A stretch of 64,000 nt of DNA from Celeribacter sp. PS-C1 (GTDB lineage Bacteria > Pseudomonadota > Alphaproteobacteria > Rhodobacterales > Rhodobacteraceae): the NCBI RefSeq assembly GCF_019429625.1, contig NZ_JAHXRW010000002.1, positions 62,001-126,000 of the forward strand, written 5' to 3'. Positions 25,828-33,878 of this stretch are shown piece by piece. A model generated the notes under the pieces. That model searched no databases. It saw nothing but the letters and a program-made list of their open reading frames with translations, and was not told where the DNA came from. How positions within the stretch are numbered: position 1 is the first letter of the stretch; each line of letters opens with the position of its first letter. The translations under genes and the position numbers were made by a program.

Positions 25828-26721
25828 ATGGACACACGTCAACTCAAAACGCTTTTGGCGATTCAGAGCCACGGCACTTTTGCCCATGCCGCCGATGTTG
25901 TTGGCCTCACTCCGTCCGCGGTCAGTCAACAGATTCAGGCCCTCGAACAGGAGTTGAACGTTACGCTGTTCGACCGCACCCACAGGCCGCCGAAGCTCAC
26001 GCCGCACGGGATGCAGGTCATTGAAATGGCGAAGGATATTCTCCAAAGGCAGGAGGATGCCAAGGCCAGTCTTCGCGGCGATCTGGTGGCGGGAAAGCTG
26101 TTGCTTGGCTCGGTGCGCTCCAGTGCGCTCAACCTGTTGCCGCGGACCATTCTGCAAATGCGCGAGACCTATCCAAAGCTGACGATCAGCCTGCGGGTTT
26201 CGCTCTCTTCGACCTTGATTTCAGATGTGGCCTCGGGACGTCTCGACGCCGCGATGGTTGCAGAACATGTCGGTTTTCCGGCCGCCTTGCGGTGGACTCC
26301 CTTCCTTCGTGAGCCTCTTTGGCTCATCGCGCCCCGCAATACGGAGAGTCGCGACCCGATTCATTTGCTCAATACGATGCCTTATGTCCGGTTCCACAGT
26401 CAGGTGCCGCTCGCCAATCTGATCGACACAGAGCTGTCCAGAATTGGCGCCGTGACGCAGGACGTGGCGCAGATCGATACCATCGGCTCAATCGTGACCT
26501 GCGTCCGGCAGGGGCTCGGGATTTCCGTCGTGCCGCATGTGGCGTTGCAGGAACCGGAGGACATGAACCTCGTCCGCATCCCGTTCGGCTCTCCGCAGTT
26601 GACCCGCCAGATCGGCCTCGTGGAACGGACTGGCTCGCCCCGCCACGAACTCACGACGGCGCTGCACAAGGTTCTCGTCTCGCTCTGCGGGGAATACGGC
26701 GTGCCACGCACCGAGGGGTGA
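25828..26721 (+). CDS. LysR-family transcriptional regulator of the adjacent catabolic cluster
   Basis: The 297-residue regulator has an N-terminal winged helix (LKTLLAIQSHGTFAHAADVV followed by TPSAVSQQIQALEQEL) and a periplasmic-binding-like effector domain. The start MDTRQLKTLLAI fits the family; a frame open further upstream is not needed. It is transcribed divergently from the eleven-gene transport and catabolism operon, the usual arrangement for a LysR protein that senses the substrate or an intermediate and activates its neighbour. The effector is unknown. Confidence 0.9.
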   Translation: MDTRQLKTLLAIQSHGTFAHAADVVGLTPSAVSQQIQALEQELNVTLFDRTHRPPKLTPHGMQVIEMAKDILQRQEDAKASLRGDLVAGKLLLGSVRSSALNLLPRTILQMRETYPKLTISLRVSLSSTLISDVASGRLDAAMVAEHVGFPAALRWTPFLREPLWLIAPRNTESRDPIHLLNTMPYVRFHSQVPLANLIDTELSRIGAVTQDVAQIDTIGSIVTCVRQGLGISVVPHVALQEPEDMNLVRIPFGSPQLTRQIGLVERTGSPRHELTTALHKVLVSLCGEYGVPRTEG

Positions 26722-27229
26722 GCAAGTCCAACTCCGGCTGACATTGGTGTCATTAACACTGTGGTTTCTGTCGGGGCGAAACAGCTCAGTTGACGGATTG
26801 GGGCAGGGAAGGCGGCCCCCTAAATCCAAAAGGTCTACGCGATGTAAAACGCATTTTACGCGAGACGACGAGGGGAGGGCTAAGAGAAACCGTGCCCTAG
26901 GGGAGAGGTAGAAACCCGACTTCCAGAACCAAACGCCAATCTCCGACACATTTGAGAGGCACATCGCTCTGACGAAGCAGCGCGTGATGATGAGCACCCA
27001 GAGGATGCGTTTCATCGTGCTTGTAGATGTGTGTGCAGCGGTTTGTGTCACGGGCAGTGACCGGCGGGTGCTTCGCACAAAGCGCAGGCCGCAGCTCGCA
27101 AATCGGCTCTTCTATCGCGTAGCGTGCCTTTTGCGCCGAAAAGCGCAGTTATTGATCCTCGTCAAAGCGCCAGGAGGCTCCGTCCGTCCAGACTGAGGTC
27201 AACAAGGGACACGAAAGAGGAGACGCGCA
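26722..27229. other. Non-coding stretch with a GTAAAA/TTTTAC hairpin
   Basis: About 500 bases without a convincing gene on either strand; the open frames present lack ribosome-binding sites and look unlike proteins. Structure seen: GTAAAA (26844-26849) pairing with TTTTAC (26854-26859), framed by two ACGCGA direct copies (26837-26842 and 26858-26863), and a TGCGC/GCGCA hairpin near 27129. It probably contains the promoter for the YdcH-type gene. Confidence 0.45.
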
Positions 27230-27472
27230 ATGTCCAACACCCCACACCAACTGGCCGCTGATTTTCCGGACCTCGCTGACAAGATCAGTGCGCTGAAGGC
27301 CGCCGATCCGCATTTCGCGCATTTGATGCAAGACTATGATGTGGTGAACGATGAAGTGCATCTGGCCGAAACCGATGTGAAGCCGATGGAAGATCTGGCG
27401 CTGACCGAATTGCGCAAGAAGCGGATGCTTCTCAAAGATGAGATTTACAAGGCTCTGACCGCAACGGCTTGA
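27230..27472 (+). CDS. YdcH-family (DUF465) small protein
   Basis: An 80-residue, mostly helical protein matching the DUF465/YdcH family: LAADFPDLADKISAL, then HFAHLMQDYDVVNDEVHLAE, and the basic end LRKKRMLLKDEIYKAL. Function is unknown; members are probably cytoplasmic coiled-coil proteins. A good AAGAGGAG lies before the ATG. It is monocistronic. Confidence 0.85.
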   Translation: MSNTPHQLAADFPDLADKISALKAADPHFAHLMQDYDVVNDEVHLAETDVKPMEDLALTELRKKRMLLKDEIYKALTATA

Positions 27473-27563
27473 GGCCTGAAACGGTCCACTAAAATCGCCA
27501 AACACCGCTTGGGGGCGCGTTAACCGAATGGTAACGCGCCCCCTTGTGCTGTGAGAACAAATC

Positions 27564-28367
27564 GTGCACAAGTCGTGTGTGAGGTTGGGTAAACTACCAT
27601 ATGTTGCGGCTTTCTGGGCCGCGCTGGGTCTCGGGGTGACTCTGATTCCTTTCGATACGGCCGAGGCAGTGAGCGAAAGGGATGCAGGGAAAGTGCATGC
27701 TGCTCCCCCTCTGCGACTTGCTTCAAACTCCTCGGAGAAATCCCGGTCTCTCAAGAGCGCGATTCTGTCCGGACGGGACGGGGCATTACGAGTCGTCGAT
27801 GGGGATACGTTGGCGATCGGAGAAATCAAAATCCGTCTTCACGGCATAGATGCGCCGGAACTGTCGCAAAGCTGTAGCGATATGCGGGGCGAAAGCTGGG
27901 CCTGTGGTGATTGGTCGAAAGCGGTGCTGGCGCGCTTGGCTGTGGGCGAGGTCGCCTGCGTTGAAAAGGCCCGCGATCGCTATGGCCGCACGGTCGCTGT
28001 GTGTTATGGCGATGCGGGCGATTTGAACGCCGAAATGGTGCGTGCGGGCGCGGCCTATGCCTATGCGAAATACAGTCGCGACTATGTTGCCGACGAAGAG
28101 GCTGCACGCGCTGGGGGACACGGCCTCTGGCGTGCGGGAAGTCAGGCGCCTGCCGCGTATCGCGCCGAGACGCGCGTCGCCCCAGCGCCCCAGACACCGC
28201 CGTCGGACTGTGCGATCAAGGGCAATATCTCCAGTTCCGGTAAGCTCTATCATATGCCGGGCGGACGATGGTACGACGGCACGCGGATCAATGCGACTTC
28301 GGGCGAACGCTGGTTTTGTTCAGAGAGCGAGGCCCGCGCCGCGGGTTGGCGCAAAGCAAAAGGCTAA
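27564..28367 (+). CDS. Secreted staphylococcal-nuclease-like protein with C-terminal Cys motif domain
   Basis: The 267-residue protein has an N-terminal hydrophobic segment (PYVAAFWAALGLGVTLIPF) that is a likely signal peptide or anchor. An SNase domain follows (about residues 70-195). The catalytic pattern is visible: VDGDTLAIGEIKIRLHGIDA with the following PE, and ARDRYGRTVAVC with the second arginine. The C-terminal 50 residues (CAIKGNISSSGKLYHMPGG, then GERWFCSESEARAAGWR) form the small domain seen in ExoI-type proteins. It should cleave nucleic acids in the periplasm or outside the cell. The only suitable start is GTG at 27564 without a clear ribosome-binding site, so the N-terminus is uncertain. 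Confidence 0.82.
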   Translation: MHKSCVRLGKLPYVAAFWAALGLGVTLIPFDTAEAVSERDAGKVHAAPPLRLASNSSEKSRSLKSAILSGRDGALRVVDGDTLAIGEIKIRLHGIDAPELSQSCSDMRGESWACGDWSKAVLARLAVGEVACVEKARDRYGRTVAVCYGDAGDLNAEMVRAGAAYAYAKYSRDYVADEEAARAGGHGLWRAGSQAPAAYRAETRVAPAPQTPPSDCAIKGNISSSGKLYHMPGGRWYDGTRINATSGERWFCSESEARAAGWRKAKG

Positions 28368-28455
28368 GCTGTGTCCCATGGAAAGGCCGCTGGGCGGGGA
28401 TAATCCATTTCCCCCTCTTGCCAGTCCGATTTTTTTCCCCTAAATGAGCCGCACC

Positions 28456-28531
<76 letters not shown>

Positions 28532-28616
28532 TTTCCCCGGTATCTTAAGTTTCTTTGTTGATGCTCGTTGCATCTGAAATGTCTTTATGTGCCGTATGAC
28601 GGAAGAGGGAAATTCA

Positions 28617-29540
28617 ATGTCCCATTTTGAAACGTCAGAGTCCTACGCGAACGCGTCTCCGAGCAAGTTCTATAAGCTTGCCTCAAAGCTCGGCTTTACG
28701 AATCCCTGGAATGTTTACTGGTTTTACTCTGCGACAGAGGGCCTGAATTTCGGCGACTGGATCGGCCCATATCTTTTCAACAAGATCACGGGACGCAAAG
28801 CGCGGCTCGTCCGGGGCAAGGGGCCCTTGGGTGATGTGTTGCTGAGCTGTGGCAGTATCTTGGGGCATGTGAAGCGGGCGCATAAGGCGATTGTCTGGGG
28901 CAGCGGCGTTCTGACGGAAGAGACCCGCTTTCCTGAGCCCAAGGAAATCCATGCGGTTAGGGGGCCCTTGTCGCGCGAGGTTTGCATCCGTCAGGGCTAT
29001 GATTGCCCCGAGATATATGGCGATCCAGGCAGTCTTATGCCGCTCTTTTTCGATCCGGAAAGGCCGGAGGAGAAAGCCGATCTTGGCATTATTCCGCATC
29101 ACTCAGAAGTCGAGGATGTGCTTGCGCAGTTTGGGCATAAGGATGGGGTGAAGATCATTGATGTGCGGCGGCCTTTGGAAACGGTGATTTCCGACATTGT
29201 TGCCTGTCATGCCATCGTTTCGACCTCCCTGCATGGGGTGATCATCGCGGATGCCTATAAGGTGCCGGTCGCCTGGGCGACGTTTCATGGTCAGCTTCTT
29301 GGCGGTGATTTCAAGTTCAAGGATTACTTTCTCGGGATCGGGCTCACAGAGATGCCGATCCCTGTTGATTTGAAAGTGGTTCAGGATAAGGACGCTCTGG
29401 TGAAATTGGCGCGCGAGAGAGAAAGTCCCGATTTGACCAAGGTACAGCAGCGTTTGCTAACACAGTATCCGACGCGCTATGGCTGCGTCGATGAGGTGCT
29501 CAATACACTCCTCGAAGCACCAGAAACACGCGACGTGTGA
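28617..29540 (+). CDS. Polysaccharide pyruvyl transferase family protein
   Basis: The protein of 307 residues has the CsaB/ExoV-type pyruvyl-transferase pattern: NFGDWIGPYLFNKITG near the start, IVWGSGVL, EIYGDPGSLMP, and the near-C-terminal ISTSLHGVIIADAY-type motif (here VSTSLHGVIIADAYKVP). Such enzymes add ketal pyruvate to a sugar in exopolysaccharide or lipid-linked glycans. GAGGGA precedes the ATG at 28617, and earlier in-frame starts lack support. The gene is isolated between tRNA-Val and the tRNA-Asp pair, without any polysaccharide gene nearby, so its acceptor is unknown and acquisition by transfer is possible. Confidence 0.83.
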   Translation: MSHFETSESYANASPSKFYKLASKLGFTNPWNVYWFYSATEGLNFGDWIGPYLFNKITGRKARLVRGKGPLGDVLLSCGSILGHVKRAHKAIVWGSGVLTEETRFPEPKEIHAVRGPLSREVCIRQGYDCPEIYGDPGSLMPLFFDPERPEEKADLGIIPHHSEVEDVLAQFGHKDGVKIIDVRRPLETVISDIVACHAIVSTSLHGVIIADAYKVPVAWATFHGQLLGGDFKFKDYFLGIGLTEMPIPVDLKVVQDKDALVKLARERESPDLTKVQQRLLTQYPTRYGCVDEVLNTLLEAPETRDV

Positions 29541-29624
29541 TGGGGCCTGTTGTGCCATCCGGGGCCTCGGAAATCTCCGTCCAAAGTTTTTTCTCGCCCC
29601 CGACACTTTTTCGCGATTCCGTGC

Positions 29625-29653
29625 TTGACGAGGGCGCGCCCCGGCCATAGAAC
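29625..29653 (+). promoter_or_regulatory. Sigma-70-type promoter of the tRNA-Asp pair
   Basis: TTGACG (29625-29630) and TAGAAC (29648-29653) are separated by 17 bases and end 39 bases before the first tRNA-Asp. Spacing and distance are right for a housekeeping promoter serving both tRNA genes. Confidence 0.65.
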
Positions 29654-29692
29654 GCCCCTCACGTTCAGGGCACGGTCCTGATCGGGCAGCGG

Positions 29693-29769
29693 GCGGTTGT
29701 AGCTCAGTTGGTTAGAGTGCCGGCCTGTCACGCCGGAGGTCGCGGGTTCGAGCCCCGTCAACCGCGCCA
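29693..29769 (+). tRNA. tRNA-Asp (anticodon GTC), copy 1
   Basis: The 77-base cloverleaf has acceptor GCGGTTG/CAACCGC, D-arm GCTCAGTTGGTTAGAG, anticodon loop CTGTCAC (GTC), T-arm CGCGGGTTCGAGCCCCG and an encoded CCA. It is identical to the copy at 29818. Confidence 0.96.
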
Positions 29770-29817
29770 TCGCTGCCAAAACATAGCCCTTCGGGGCGCG
29801 CCTGAAAAAGGCACTGC

Positions 29818-29894
29818 GCGGTTGTAGCTCAGTTGGTTAGAGTGCCGGCCTGTCACGCCGGAGGTCGCGGGTTCGAGCCCCGTCAACCGCGCCA
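29818..29894 (+). tRNA. tRNA-Asp (anticodon GTC), copy 2
   Basis: Identical in all 77 bases to the copy at 29693-29769. Only 48 bases separate the two, so they are probably processed from one transcript. Confidence 0.96.
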
Positions 29895-30020
29895 CTTTTT
29901 CCCCAGATATCCTTGTTGAAATCATGAGATCACCATCCTCTCACGAGGATGTTGTGTCTTCTGTCTTGCGCCTTCGTGTCAAAGCGACAGTATGGTTCCC
30001 ACGGTCATTCGGGGGGAGAC

Positions 30021-30878
30021 ATGCCGGCAAAATCAGATGACTTGGCGCAGGGCTTGCGCATTTTTGGCCTTTTGACGCTGACTCTCGTGGCCTTCGCCGC
30101 GAATTCTCTTTTGACCCGTGCGGCGCTCACGGATCCGGCCAATGGTGCTCTGGGATTTGCGGGAGTGCGGCTTGTGTCCGGGGCGTTGGTGCTTCTGGCC
30201 ATTGGCGTGCTTCGCCGTGATGCCCTGTTGCCAAGGCGTCAGGACGCCCCTGCCATCGCAGCGCTCTTCGTTTATGCCGCCGCTTTCTCACTCTCTTACC
30301 GCGCCATGTCGGCCGCCAGCGGAGCGCTGATCCTCTTTGCTGTGGTGCAAGTTACCATGCTGGCTGTCGCTCGTGCGCGTGGCATGCGGATCGGGGCGTT
30401 GGGTGGGGCGGGGGTGGTTTTGGCTATGGCTGGCTTGGTCTGGCTGCTTCTGCCCGGTCTGCAAGCGCCGCCCTTCGAAGCTGCGTTGTTGATGGCGCTC
30501 TCAGGTGTGGCTTGGGGCGTTTATAGTCTTCTGGGACAAGGCGCTGGAGAGCCCACAGGGCGCACAATCCGAAATTTCATCGGCACCGTGCCGCTAGTAT
30601 GCGTCGTCTTTCTTATCACCCCGCCAAACCTTACCGGCTTTGGCTGGCTCATGGCTGTGCTCTCTGGTGGTGTGGCCTCAGCGCTGGGGTACATGCTCTG
30701 GTATCGTGTGTTGCCGAAGATCGGCGCGCCCTTGGCCGCTAGCGCACAGCTTTCTGTGCCGCTGATCACGGCCTTGGGCGGGGTGCTCTTCCTCGGTGAG
30801 GCGCTGGGGCTACGATTTGTCCTCGCTTCTGTGCTGATCCTCGGCGGCATCTACCTGACCAGCAAGCGCCGGTCTTAG
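30021..30878 (+). CDS. EamA-domain (DMT superfamily) permease
   Basis: This 285-residue membrane protein has ten predicted helices in two EamA repeats. Examples are LLTLTLVAFAANSLLTRAAL at the start, SLSYRAMSAASGALILFA in the middle, and LITALGGVLFLGEALGLRFV near the end. Substrate is unknown. The ATG at 30021 is directly preceded by GGGGGGAG; the upstream open frame overlaps the tRNA spacer and is not used. Its 3' end overlaps the convergent pccR-type gene by four bases. Confidence 0.87.
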   Translation: MPAKSDDLAQGLRIFGLLTLTLVAFAANSLLTRAALTDPANGALGFAGVRLVSGALVLLAIGVLRRDALLPRRQDAPAIAALFVYAAAFSLSYRAMSAASGALILFAVVQVTMLAVARARGMRIGALGGAGVVLAMAGLVWLLLPGLQAPPFEAALLMALSGVAWGVYSLLGQGAGEPTGRTIRNFIGTVPLVCVVFLITPPNLTGFGWLMAVLSGGVASALGYMLWYRVLPKIGAPLAASAQLSVPLITALGGVLFLGEALGLRFVLASVLILGGIYLTSKRRS

Positions 30879-32272
30879 TCGATCCGATAGGGAAGCGTGC
30901 CACGGTCGTTCGGATCGATGTTCAGGCGGCGCTCCAGCGGCGGGATCGAGCGTTGGTGACAATCGCGGCGCTCGCAGATGCGACAGGAAATCCCGATCGG
31001 CTCAAACGCCGCCGGCTTCGACACGTCGAGATCGTCCGCATAAACCAGCTCCGAGGCATGGCTCACCTCACAGCCCAGACCAATCGCATAGCGCCGCACC
31101 GGCGCATGAAACGCGCCGCCGGGTTTCGAGACGTCGCGGGCAATCGACAGATAGCGCACCCCGTCCGGCGTTTCCGCCAGTTGGCGCAGAAAATGTCCCG
31201 GGCGCTCAAAGGCTTGGTGAACGTTCCACAGTGGGCATGCGCCGCCATAGCGGGCGAATTGAAGCCGCGTGGCGGAGTGGCGTTTGGTGATCGTTCCGGC
31301 CTGATCGACGCGAACGAAATAGAAAGGAATCCCCTTGGCGCCGGGGCGTTGCAGGGTCGAAAGCCGATGCGCGACCTGCTCGACTGAGGCGCCGAATTGC
31401 TCGGCCAGCATCTCAAGGTCATGCCGCGTTTCCTGCGCGGCTTCTAGGAAGGCGCCATAGGGCAAAAGGGCAGCGCCCGCAAAGTAATTGGCAAGGCCGA
31501 TGCGCGCAATCTGACGGGCCTCTTCACTTTGGAAGCGGGCCAAATCCAGAGTAGCGTCTAGCAATTTGCTCTGCGTAACCAAGGCCAATTGGTGCAGAAT
31601 CTGAAACCGCCGCGTGGCCGTCGAGGCGCGTGAGGAGATGGTCAATTCGCCCGCGCGTTCATCGTAGCGGCGCAGCTCTTTCGTGCCGCTGCGAAGCGTG
31701 ATGCCCTTTTGCTCGAGCGTCTCGATCGCGGCGCGCACCACATCGCGGGCCTCGCCATTCGGGCGGGCGAAATTTTCGGCTGCGCGGTCCACGGCATCGA
31801 GATAGTTGTCGCAATAGTGAAAGAAGTCACGGACCTCTTCCCAAGGAGAGGCGCGTGCCGGGCTGTCTTCGCGATCAAGCGCTTCGTCCATTGAGGCCAG
31901 TCGTTCGGTGGTCTGGCGATAGGCGCGGTGCAGTTCCAGGAAGGCGCGCGCCAGCGCGGGGGCGTTTGAGGCTGCAAGTCTCAGATCGGCCAAGGGCGGC
32001 GCGCCATCGGCAAAAACCGGATCGGCCAGCGCCTCGCGCATGTCCGTGACCATGCGCTCTGCATCGCCCGAGGACAGCTCTGTGACATCAAAGCCGAACT
32101 CTTGCGCAAGAGCGAGCACCACTCCGGTCGAGACCGGGCGGTTGTTGTTTTCCATCTGGTTGAGATAGGGCAGGGAGACGCCAAGCTTTTCGGCGAAGGC
32201 ACGTTGAGTGAGGCCGAGCCGCGTGCGGGTCTCGCGCAATTTTGCTCCGGCATAGAGTTTCTGCTGGGCCAT
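30875..32272 (-). CDS. pccR: Short-chain fatty acyl-CoA regulator, PccR/RamB family
   Basis: The 465-residue regulator has an N-terminal XRE helix-turn-helix (TRLGLTQRAFAEKLGVSLPY near residues 16-35). An IrrE/ImmA-like domain follows (about 165-290) but lacks a clear HExxH protease motif. The C-terminal DUF2083-type domain carries the cysteine cluster SCRICERRDCHQRS. This architecture is that of the ScfR/RamB family. PccR of Rhodobacter sphaeroides controls propionyl-CoA carboxylase genes in response to acyl-CoA. Here pccB lies 1.6 kb away, and its promoter carries a TTTGCA/TGCAAA palindrome, as does this gene's own upstream DNA, so self-regulation is likely. Confidence 0.9.
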   Translation of the reverse strand: MAQQKLYAGAKLRETRTRLGLTQRAFAEKLGVSLPYLNQMENNNRPVSTGVVLALAQEFGFDVTELSSGDAERMVTDMREALADPVFADGAPPLADLRLAASNAPALARAFLELHRAYRQTTERLASMDEALDREDSPARASPWEEVRDFFHYCDNYLDAVDRAAENFARPNGEARDVVRAAIETLEQKGITLRSGTKELRRYDERAGELTISSRASTATRRFQILHQLALVTQSKLLDATLDLARFQSEEARQIARIGLANYFAGAALLPYGAFLEAAQETRHDLEMLAEQFGASVEQVAHRLSTLQRPGAKGIPFYFVRVDQAGTITKRHSATRLQFARYGGACPLWNVHQAFERPGHFLRQLAETPDGVRYLSIARDVSKPGGAFHAPVRRYAIGLGCEVSHASELVYADDLDVSKPAAFEPIGISCRICERRDCHQRSIPPLERRLNIDPNDRGTLPYRID

Positions 32273-32311
32273 TTTTCCTCACTTTTGCAGCTTCAGAAGG
32301 CGGAAGACGCC

Positions 32312-32354
32312 TTTTGCAAAACAAGATTTGCCACTGCAAACCCCGTCTTGCAAG
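32312..32354. promoter_or_regulatory. Cluster of TGCAAA-type sites upstream of pccR
   Basis: Three palindromic elements lie in 43 bases: TTTTGCAAAA (32312-32321), TTTGCCACTGCAAA (32327-32340) and CTTGCAAG (32347-32354). They begin 40 bases upstream of the pccR start. RamB, a relative of PccR, recognises a motif containing TTTGCAAA, so these are candidate PccR operators for autoregulation. Confidence 0.6.
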
Positions 32355-32398
32355 AGAAGAAACGTTACCTCCTGCCTGCGCCGCGCCCGAGCGCGCGC

Positions 32399-33616
32399 TC
32401 AGTTGCCCAAGAAGCTGCGCTCACGACGAATGACCCAAAGTGCGGCCAGAATGGACGAGAGGGATGCACAGAACATGATGATCAAAAGCGGTGTCGCGCC
32501 GCCGTCTTCGGTGAGGACTGTGCCGGCAAAAGCGGACAGGATCGCGCCGCCACCAATGAACATTGCGCCGCCGAGACCCGCCGCTGTGCCCGCAAGATGT
32601 GGTCGCACAGAGAGTGATCCAGCGATGGAATTAGGGAGCTGCATGCCGTTGCCCAGCCCCAAAAGCGTGATCAGCGCAAAGAAGTTTTCGGCGGTCGCGC
32701 GGTCGATCAGGAAAAGGATGAGAGAGGCCAGAACGCCAGCCGAGCAAATGCCTGCGCCGATCAGGATCATGGTGTTCATGCCGAGGCGCGCAGAGAATTT
32801 TCCCGCCAGAAAGTTGCCGAAGAAATACCCCACTGCAGGGGCGGCCATGTAGAGGCCAAGGCGGTCTTCGGTCAGGCCGAAGATATTTGAGCCCAAGAAG
32901 GGCGCGCCGCCCAGAAAGGCGAAATAGGCGCCCGAGGCCGTGGCGGCGGAGATGGCGTAGCCGAGGAAGCGTTGCGAGCGCATCAGTTCGGGAAACCCAC
33001 GCAGCGTGTCGCGGACCGAGCCACCGGTTTTGGGGGCGGTTTCGCCCGAGTCAAAGATGACGATCACCAACAAAACAAGGCCCACGGCGAACAAAAGCCA
33101 AAAGCTGCTCTGCCAGCCGAAGAGCGTGGTGAGGTAGCCGCCGACGGTCGGCGCCACCATTGGAACAAGCGACATGCCCATGGTGACATAGGCGATCATT
33201 TGTGCGGCTTCTTCGCCCGGCACCATGTCGCGCACGATGGCGCGAGACAGCACCATGCCTGTGACGATCCCGGCCTGCACGGCACGCATCAAAAGGAAGA
33301 TCTGCGCCGATGGGGCATAGATCGCACCCAAGGTGGCGGCGAGGAAAATCACGATGCCGCCAATCAAAACCGGGCGCCGCCCGAAACGGTCGGAGAGCGG
33401 CCCGATCACCAGTTGCAGAGCTGCATTCACGCCAAGAAAGATCGCGATGGAAAGTTGCATCACGCTATATTGTGTCCCGAAATATTCGGTCATTTCCGGC
33501 AGTGCCGGCAGGAACACGTTCATTGTCATGGCGGAGGTTCCGGCCATGAGGACGAGCGTGAAGATATGCGGAGGCGTGCGCCTGTCGAGAAAGCGAGAGA
33601 TCGGTTTTTGAGCCAT
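32399..33616 (-). CDS. Bcr/CflA-type MFS drug-resistance transporter
   Basis: This 405-residue protein has twelve predicted helices of the DHA1 Bcr/CflA group. Signatures are TSAMTMNVFLPALPEM near the first helix, the MFS loop motif GPLSDRFGRRPVLIGG near residue 80, and RAIVRDMVPGEEAAQ near 126. It would export drugs or metabolites using the proton gradient. The ATG at 33616 begins a normal cytoplasmic N-terminus; an open extension of 63 codons upstream is not family-like. It is divergent from pccB across 262 bases that contain the PccR-like operator, so joint control cannot be excluded. Confidence 0.9.
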   Translation of the reverse strand: MAQKPISRFLDRRTPPHIFTLVLMAGTSAMTMNVFLPALPEMTEYFGTQYSVMQLSIAIFLGVNAALQLVIGPLSDRFGRRPVLIGGIVIFLAATLGAIYAPSAQIFLLMRAVQAGIVTGMVLSRAIVRDMVPGEEAAQMIAYVTMGMSLVPMVAPTVGGYLTTLFGWQSSFWLLFAVGLVLLVIVIFDSGETAPKTGGSVRDTLRGFPELMRSQRFLGYAISAATASGAYFAFLGGAPFLGSNIFGLTEDRLGLYMAAPAVGYFFGNFLAGKFSARLGMNTMILIGAGICSAGVLASLILFLIDRATAENFFALITLLGLGNGMQLPNSIAGSLSVRPHLAGTAAGLGGAMFIGGGAILSAFAGTVLTEDGGATPLLIIMFCASLSSILAALWVIRRERSFLGN

Positions 33617-33758
33617 TGCGTCACCATAGGTGGGTCTGGTTTTCTGTCTACGGAGAATCTGGCGCAGCGCGGCTTTGTTTTTGCACAGGTTGGGTGAGAT
33701 GTTGCGCGCTAAGCCGCTGACGTGTTGAAGGGCAAAAGACGTTTTGAAGGCGTTAAAA

Positions 33759-33806
33759 TTTGCATTTTTGCGTTTTTCAGGCAGCGTGCTTTGCATCTTT
33801 TGCAAA
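33759..33806. promoter_or_regulatory. Candidate PccR operator in the pccB promoter
   Basis: A perfect inverted repeat TTTGCA-N5-TGCAAA occupies 33790-33806. A weaker TTTGCA copy with a degenerate partner lies at 33759-33775, 31 bases upstream (about three helical turns). A TATTAT -10-like element follows at 33829-33834, which would put the perfect site at about -35, as expected for an activator. Confidence 0.65.
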
Positions 33807-33878
33807 TCTGCCAGACTCCGCTATGAAATATTATTGCTTGCGCCTATGGTGCGGATGAAATGACGAGGAGGCCTATCC

